Part shown: piece after piece, positions 5,544-8,832 of the stretch
Numbering within the stretch: position 1 is the first letter of the stretch
How the letters are laid out: each line of letters opens with the position of its first letter
Assembly: GCA_037969115.1 (NCBI GenBank)
Contig: JBBKWQ010000224.1
Coordinates: 1-8,832, forward strand
Direction: 5' to 3'
Source: JBBKWQ01 sp037969115
GTDB lineage: Bacteria; Actinomycetota; Acidimicrobiia; Acidimicrobiales; Ilumatobacteraceae
Length of the DNA stretch: 8,832 nucleotides
Made by a program: the position numbers and the translations under genes
Notes under the pieces: model-generated
Seen by the model: the letters and a program-made list of their open reading frames with translations, nothing else
The model's database searches: none
Told to the model about the DNA's origin: nothing

Positions 5544-5563
5544 TGTGTACACATGTGGACACA
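5544..5563. promoter_or_regulatory. Tandem palindromic operator over the antitoxin start
   Basis: TGTGTACACA (5544-5553) is a perfect 10-bp palindrome, and TGTGGACACA (5554-5563) follows directly as a second copy with one changed base. The first contains the core TGTACA, the core reported for the YefM-YoeB operator and close to that of Phd-Doc; those operators also consist of a perfect and an imperfect neighbouring palindrome. Here the centres are ten bases apart, about one helical turn, and the antitoxin GTG (5555) lies inside the second copy. Binding would block transcription of a leaderless or short-leader mRNA. The divergent acyl-CoA dehydrogenase starts only 45 bases away and could be affected too. 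Confidence 0.6.
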
Positions 5564-5842
5564 TCGGATGGAAGCGTTCAGCTCGGCGTTCGCGCTGTGC
5601 GGGGGGAACTCGCCGACGTGCTTCGGCGGGCGGCCGCCGGGGAGCGGACAGTCGTGACGGCGAGCGGCCGTCCACTTGCTCAGATCGGCCCGCTCGACGA
5701 CAGCGCTCCCGACCTCGAACGACTAATCGCATCGGCGGCGATCATCCCACCACGTCGCCTGAGCACGTGGCGACCACCGGAACCGACTGCGGTGTGGTCG
5801 GGTGTTCGCATCGATCGCGCACTCCGTGAGCTCCGCGGATGA
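5555..5842 (+). CDS. Phd/YefM-type antitoxin of a VapBC-like pair
   Basis: The 95-residue product has the Phd/YefM DNA-binding fold: VQLGVRAVRGELADVLRRAAAGERTVVTASGRPLAQIGPL (about 9-47), matching the family pattern of a short strand, a helix (LADVLRRAAAGE) and the strand pair VTASGRPLAQI. The C-terminal half (48-95) is polar and Pro-rich, with RPPEPTAVWSG and a terminal basic helix, as expected for the part that wraps the toxin. It should repress its own promoter and neutralise the PIN toxin. The GTG start was chosen because the fold begins nine residues later and the operator lies over it; the frame is open to 5432, but that part is antisense to the acyl-CoA dehydrogenase. The stop overlaps the toxin ATG (ATGA, 5839-5842), so synthesis is coupled. 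Confidence 0.85.
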   Translation: MDTSDGSVQLGVRAVRGELADVLRRAAAGERTVVTASGRPLAQIGPLDDSAPDLERLIASAAIIPPRRLSTWRPPEPTAVWSGVRIDRALRELRG

Positions 5843-6243
5843 CGCTGGCGCTCGACACGAGTGCACTGCTGGCAATCGCCGTCGACGGCCCCGAGCGGGC
5901 GGTGGTGTTGCAGGCGTTCGAACGCGATGCCGTCTGGGCCGCGTCGTCACTGGCACTGACCGAAGCGCTGCCCGCCATCGACCGGCTGACCGAGGAACCC
6001 ATCTTGCGGGGCGACCTCGAAGACGCCGTCAGGCTGGTGTGGGACCATCTCCATCTCGTTCCGGTCGACCAACGATGTCTCGACCGCGCGGCCTCGCTCG
6101 CGCGCGTCCAACCGGTCCGCCTCACCGACGCGATCCACCTCGCAGCGGCCGAACGTCTGCCGGGACGGGTGCGTTTCGTCACGTTCGACCCCGCCCAGAT
6201 CGGCGTGGCGCTCGGATTGGGCCTCGAAGTGATCTCGACGTGA
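5839..6243 (+). CDS. PIN-domain ribonuclease toxin, VapC family
   Basis: The 134-residue protein is a single PIN domain, a Mg2+-dependent endoribonuclease that typically cleaves specific tRNA or rRNA sites. All four acidic positions are present: Asp6 in LALDTSALLA, Glu42 in SLALTEALPA, Asp97 in RLTDAIHLAAAE and Asp117 in FVTFDPAQ. Length and order are normal for VapC, and the active site looks intact. It is translationally coupled to the antitoxin by an ATGA overlap. The next gene starts only seven bases after its stop. RNA target unknown. Confidence 0.92.
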   Translation: MTLALDTSALLAIAVDGPERAVVLQAFERDAVWAASSLALTEALPAIDRLTEEPILRGDLEDAVRLVWDHLHLVPVDQRCLDRAASLARVQPVRLTDAIHLAAAERLPGRVRFVTFDPAQIGVALGLGLEVIST

Positions 6244-6250
6244 CGGCGCG

Positions 6251-7762
6251 GTGACTCCTGGTGAAATCGCCGTGAGCCGTGTTGTGGCAGGCCTGGTCGG
6301 TGTGGTGCGGTCCCGGAGAGGGTGGTGCGTGGGCATCGCCTCGTTCGTCTGTATGACCGCGTGGGGACTCCTGCTCCCGCTGTTCGCCGGGCCGGACGAA
6401 ACGAGCAACTTCGTCAAGTCGGCGGCTGTCGTTCGCGGCGAGCTCATCGGTGACGACCATCCGCCGTCGCTGGACGACTCATACTTTCGCACGACGGTGG
6501 ACATCGACCGCCAGTTCAACGCGGCGAACTGGATTCCGTGGTGCTTCGCGACGAGCCCTGCGAGCCCCGCGTGCGACCGGCCGATCGACACGACCGACCC
6601 GAGAGACCCGGCACCCTGGACGTCGGTCGGCAGATACCCACCGGCTGCCTTCGTCGTGCCGGGGTTGGGCACGCTGATCGGTCCCGACGATGCAGCGGCG
6701 CGACTCGCCCGCATCCTCAATGCAGCGGTGGTCGCGGCCTTCTTCGGGTTGGCGGCCGGACGGCTCGCTCGCAGTGACCTGTCGTCGACGACTGTGTTGA
6801 TCGCGCTCACGCCCGGGGTGTTCTTCCTCGGAGCGGTGCTCAGCCCGAGCGGCGTCGAGATCGCTGCCGCCTTCGCGACCTGGGTGTTCGCGGGCGCCGC
6901 GCTGCGACCCGATCGATGGAGCCGTTCCGACGAGATGGCGTTCGCTCTGTGTGTCTCGGCGCTGGTGCTGGCCCGGCCGATCGGAGCGGTGCTGGCAGCG
7001 ATCATCGTGGCCACCACCGCCCTTTCGGCCGGCGGGCGCGTGGCGTTGACGAAACTCGTCACCGCACACCGTCCCACAGTCGGTGCCGGCGTGTTGACGG
7101 CGGGTTTCATGGTGATCTGGCACGTGAGAGTCTTCGCCGTGCATCTCGACGAGTCGGTCGTGACGGGCGAGCCGGCGATCGGCACGATCGCGGTGGCGAG
7201 GCAGGCGCTGCGACATCTCCCCCAGCTCTACGAACAACACGTCGGGAACTTCGGCTGGCTCGACACTCCGTCTCCGACACTCGTCGTCTGGTTCTTCGCA
7301 GCAACAGCGGCGCTCGCAGTTGCATCGGCATGGCGATCACTACAGGCCGTCGAACGCGGCGCCCTCGTCGCGCTCGTCGGAATCACGGTCGCAACCAGCG
7401 TGTACCTCGATACCGACTACTACCGCCTGTTCCACGCCTTCGGTGCGCAGGGACGGCACCTGTCACCGTTGCTGGTCGGTGTTCCCGTCCTTGCCGCTCG
7501 CGGTTGGAGGCCATCGCATCGAACGACCATTGCCGTCTCGTCCGGCTGGTTCCTCGCGCTCTCGGTGTGCGCCGTCGAGGCGCTCCGCCGGTACACGGTC
7601 GGCGCCGGCAGCCTGGGAGACATGCTCGCAGATCCAGTGTGGACACCGACGCTCGGGGCCATACCGTCGCTCGCGCTCGTGGTCACCGCCACGGCGGCGG
7701 TCGCGCTCGTTTCGATCGACTGGCCGGCACGTGCAGAACAGTCCTCCGACGTGCCACGATGA
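6251..7762 (+). CDS. DUF2142-type polytopic membrane protein
   Basis: The 503-residue protein has about 10-12 hydrophobic helices and the features of DUF2142 proteins, which often sit in cell-surface polysaccharide loci and have the general plan of GT-C-type membrane enzymes. The first helix (about 27-46) is followed by GPDETSNFVKSAAVVRGEL (47-65), equivalent to the PPDE-x-x-H motif after the first helix. Then come a soluble loop (66-128), GRYPPAAFVVPG (127-138), SPSGVEIAAAF (198-208), a second long loop with HVGNFGWLDTPSP (330-342), and GAQGRHLSPLLVGVP (398-412). Asp49 and Glu50 are candidate catalytic acids by analogy. Start alternatives are GTG 6251 and the in-frame GTG at 6272; neither has a clear ribosome binding site. 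It follows the toxin gene by seven bases and precedes the glyoxalase II-like gene by four. Function in glycan assembly is inference. Confidence 0.82.
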   Translation: MTPGEIAVSRVVAGLVGVVRSRRGWCVGIASFVCMTAWGLLLPLFAGPDETSNFVKSAAVVRGELIGDDHPPSLDDSYFRTTVDIDRQFNAANWIPWCFATSPASPACDRPIDTTDPRDPAPWTSVGRYPPAAFVVPGLGTLIGPDDAAARLARILNAAVVAAFFGLAAGRLARSDLSSTTVLIALTPGVFFLGAVLSPSGVEIAAAFATWVFAGAALRPDRWSRSDEMAFALCVSALVLARPIGAVLAAIIVATTALSAGGRVALTKLVTAHRPTVGAGVLTAGFMVIWHVRVFAVHLDESVVTGEPAIGTIAVARQALRHLPQLYEQHVGNFGWLDTPSPTLVVWFFAATAALAVASAWRSLQAVERGALVALVGITVATSVYLDTDYYRLFHAFGAQGRHLSPLLVGVPVLAARGWRPSHRTTIAVSSGWFLALSVCAVEALRRYTVGAGSLGDMLADPVWTPTLGAIPSLALVVTATAAVALVSIDWPARAEQSSDVPR

Positions 7763-7766
7763 CCCC

Positions 7767-8420
7767 ATGGCCACGCCAGCGACACCGAACCGCCCAGCGA
7801 ACGCACCGACGACCCTTCACTGGTCGAATGCTGATCTCGAGGTGCATCGGCTCGTCGTGGGCTCGTACGACAACAACGTCTTCGTCGTGCGCTGTCGACG
7901 AAGCGGCGAGGCCGTGTTGATCGACGCGGCCAACGAACACGAGAAGTTGCTCGAGTTGTGCCAGCGACTCGGCGTGAGGCGGGTGCTCGAGACGCACGGC
8001 CACTTCGATCACATCGGTGCCGTCAGCCAAATCAGGGAAGCTGGATACGAGGTTGCCGTGACCGCAGCCGACGCTCCCATGTTGAAAGACGTCGGGTACG
8101 ACGTCTTCCTCGACGACGCCGAGGTGATCGAGGTCGGGCGCCTCCGCATCAACGCAATCCACAATCCCGGCCATACTCCCGGCTCGATCTCGTTCCACGT
8201 CGCGGGAACGCCCCTGTTGTTCAGCGGCGACACGCTCTTTCCGGGCGGTCCGGGTGCGACCCACTTCGAGAATGCCGACTTCGACACCATCATCGAATCG
8301 ATCGACAATCGCCTGTTCACCTTCCCCGCCGAGACCATCGTGTTGCCGGGCCACGGCATCGACACCACCATCGGGCGTGAACGCCCGCATCTCGCCGAGT
8401 GGGTCGCACGCCGCTGGTAG
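7767..8420 (+). CDS. Metallo-beta-lactamase-fold hydrolase, glyoxalase II-like
   Basis: The 217-residue protein carries the complete metal site of the fold: THGHFDH (76-82, giving His77, His79, Asp81 and His82), His136 in NPGHTPGS, Asp155 in FSGDTLFPGG and His196 in LPGHG. The two-metal centre should hydrolyse a thioester, probably an acylated low-molecular-weight thiol; in Actinobacteria this may be mycothiol, although that is inference. The C-terminal block PGHGIDTTIGRERPHLAEW is typical of an actinobacterial subgroup often named hydroxyacylglutathione hydrolase. No signal peptide is seen, so it is probably cytoplasmic. The ATG at 7767 is four bases after the DUF2142 stop, and the frame upstream is antisense-like, so this start is clear. 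The pair is probably co-transcribed. Confidence 0.9.
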   Translation: MATPATPNRPANAPTTLHWSNADLEVHRLVVGSYDNNVFVVRCRRSGEAVLIDAANEHEKLLELCQRLGVRRVLETHGHFDHIGAVSQIREAGYEVAVTAADAPMLKDVGYDVFLDDAEVIEVGRLRINAIHNPGHTPGSISFHVAGTPLLFSGDTLFPGGPGATHFENADFDTIIESIDNRLFTFPAETIVLPGHGIDTTIGRERPHLAEWVARRW

Positions 8421-8471
8421 CTGTCCTGAACGACGGACGGACAACCGGAACGCTTGCCGTGAATCACGCGG

Positions 8472-8509
8472 ACCCGTAACCGTTCGCGAGCGGGCGGCGT
8501 CGTACGGGT
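8472..8509. repeat. Inverted repeat downstream of the MBL gene
   Basis: ACCCGTA (8472-8478) and TACGGGT (8503-8509) form a perfect 7-bp inverted repeat; the interior contains a shorter near-palindrome around CGTTCGCGAGCG. It begins 52 bases after the MBL stop and may be part of a terminator, but the 24-base interior makes this uncertain. Confidence 0.3.
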
Positions 8510-8530
8510 GACGCGACGACGGAGCCACCC

Positions 8531-8602
8531 ATGAACCCCCCACTCCCCGACCACTCGACATTCTTCGATCCGACGCACTCGTTCGACGGCTCGACGAGCC
8601 GG
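8531..8602 (+). other. Coding-like segment with GGAG ribosome binding site, possible broken gene start
   Basis: An ATG at 8531 follows GGAG (8521-8524) by six bases. The first 24 codons (MNPPLPDHSTFFDPTHSFDG and on) have about 87% G/C at third positions, like real genes here. After about 8602 this frame stays open to the window end, but its codon bias fades and a different frame takes over. I do not recognise the peptide. It may be the start of a real gene that runs out of the window, or a gene interrupted by an indel. Confidence 0.3.
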
Positions 8603-8616
8603 CCACCGGTACCTGT

Positions 8617-8832
8617 ATGCCATTCAGGCGCCCGGTCGACGGGGCGGCACGCGAGCACGTGGTGTCGTTCGCCCACCCGTTCGAATCGTCGTACGCTGAT
8701 GTCGTGCCCGCTGGACGCGATCGTCGCCAGGTCACGGCCGAGAACCGTCGTGTTCCGTCAACCACCCGCGCGCCCGGCAGAGGCCTCGCCGACTCGTCCG
8801 TCGGCGACGGCAGCGCCACTTCCCATCGACAC
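8617..8832 (+). CDS. Possible partial CDS reaching the window end, unknown function
   Basis: From the ATG at 8617 a frame is open to the end of the window (72 codons) with no recognisable domain. The first 31 codons show a strong coding pattern (G/C about 71, 48 and 84% at positions 1, 2 and 3), which is not mirrored on the other strand. The product begins MPFRRPVDGAAREHVVSFAH and is charged, with no membrane segment. An alternative start is the GTG at 8704, which has TACGCT six bases upstream, like the leaderless starts elsewhere in the window. The frame is also open upstream of 8617, so the start is uncertain. The coding bias weakens after 8710. Confidence 0.35.
   Translation, partial: MPFRRPVDGAAREHVVSFAHPFESSYADVVPAGRDRRQVTAENRRVPSTTRAPGRGLADSSVGDGSATSHRH
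8668..8697 (+). promoter_or_regulatory. Possible promoter with leaderless start at 8704
   Basis: TACGCT (8692-8697) fits TANNNT and lies six bases before a GTG at 8704; TTCGCC (8668-8673) is a weak -35 candidate 18 bases upstream. The arrangement copies that of the minus-strand leaderless genes in this window. It competes with the reading that 8617-8706 is itself coding. Confidence 0.25.

Noticed and set aside
4417..5829. 470-codon + strand frame covering the acyl-CoA dehydrogenase and running into the antitoxin region
   Set aside because: It mirrors the acyl-CoA dehydrogenase codons, has no domain and contradicts the clear PIN/antitoxin frames.
5947..7185. 412-codon minus-strand frame opposite the toxin and DUF2142 genes
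   Set aside because: Composition is low-complexity Ala/Thr/Arg/Ser with no family signature, while the + strand frames have intact motifs.
7683..8819. 378-codon minus-strand frame over the MBL gene and the 3' region
   Set aside because: It is antisense to the MBL gene; in 8617-8709 the base composition by codon position favours the + strand.

Overview
The window reads as chromosomal DNA of a high-GC actinobacterium. Codon third positions are strongly G/C, several genes start with GTG, and a mycothiol-dependent maleylpyruvate isomerase-type protein is present. Several starts have a TANNNT box 6-7 nt upstream, as expected for leaderless mRNAs. The small proteins and the general style resemble Acidimicrobiia (Ilumatobacter-like), but this is an impression and no marker gene was available to place it.

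Layout. (1) 3-521 (+) is the C-terminal part of a membrane-anchored family 2 glycosyltransferase of the polyprenyl-phosphate type; its start lies outside the window. (2) 604-1583 (-) is a two-gene operon: a 74-residue conserved-looking small protein followed, through a GTGA overlap, by an alpha/beta hydrolase whose nucleophile position is Asn instead of Ser. (3) 1798-2673 (+) is a class I SAM-dependent methyltransferase, followed by a long perfect hairpin terminator. (4) 2674-2994 has no large gene but is dense in secondary structure. It holds the terminator, two further inverted repeats, a compact four-way-junction fold, and a 30-codon ORF with a strong Shine-Dalgarno sequence facing two possible anti-SD copies. 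(5) 2995-4280 (-) is a second GTGA-coupled pair: a membrane-anchored conserved protein and a DinB-fold/MDMPI-like protein. (6) 4384-5499 (-) is an acyl-CoA dehydrogenase that seems to lack both usual catalytic Glu positions. (7) 5555-6243 (+) is a Phd/YefM-type antitoxin and PIN-domain (VapC) toxin pair, with a tandem palindromic operator-like site on the antitoxin start. (8) 6251-7762 (+) is a DUF2142-type polytopic membrane protein and 7767-8420 (+) is a glyoxalase II-like metallo-beta-lactamase-fold hydrolase, both packed directly behind the toxin gene. (9) 8421-8832 is mostly unassigned; coding signal is present but changes frame near 8600.

The genes do not form one obvious pathway. The glycosyltransferase and the DUF2142 protein fit cell-surface glycan assembly; the acyl-CoA dehydrogenase, MDMPI-like protein, glyoxalase II-like protein and hydrolase fit general metabolism and thiol chemistry. 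No CRISPR array, rRNA, tRNA, intact insertion sequence or recognised defence island other than the toxin-antitoxin pair was seen. The most unusual places are the structured intergenic region at 2674-2994, the operator on the antitoxin start, and the two enzymes with altered catalytic residues.
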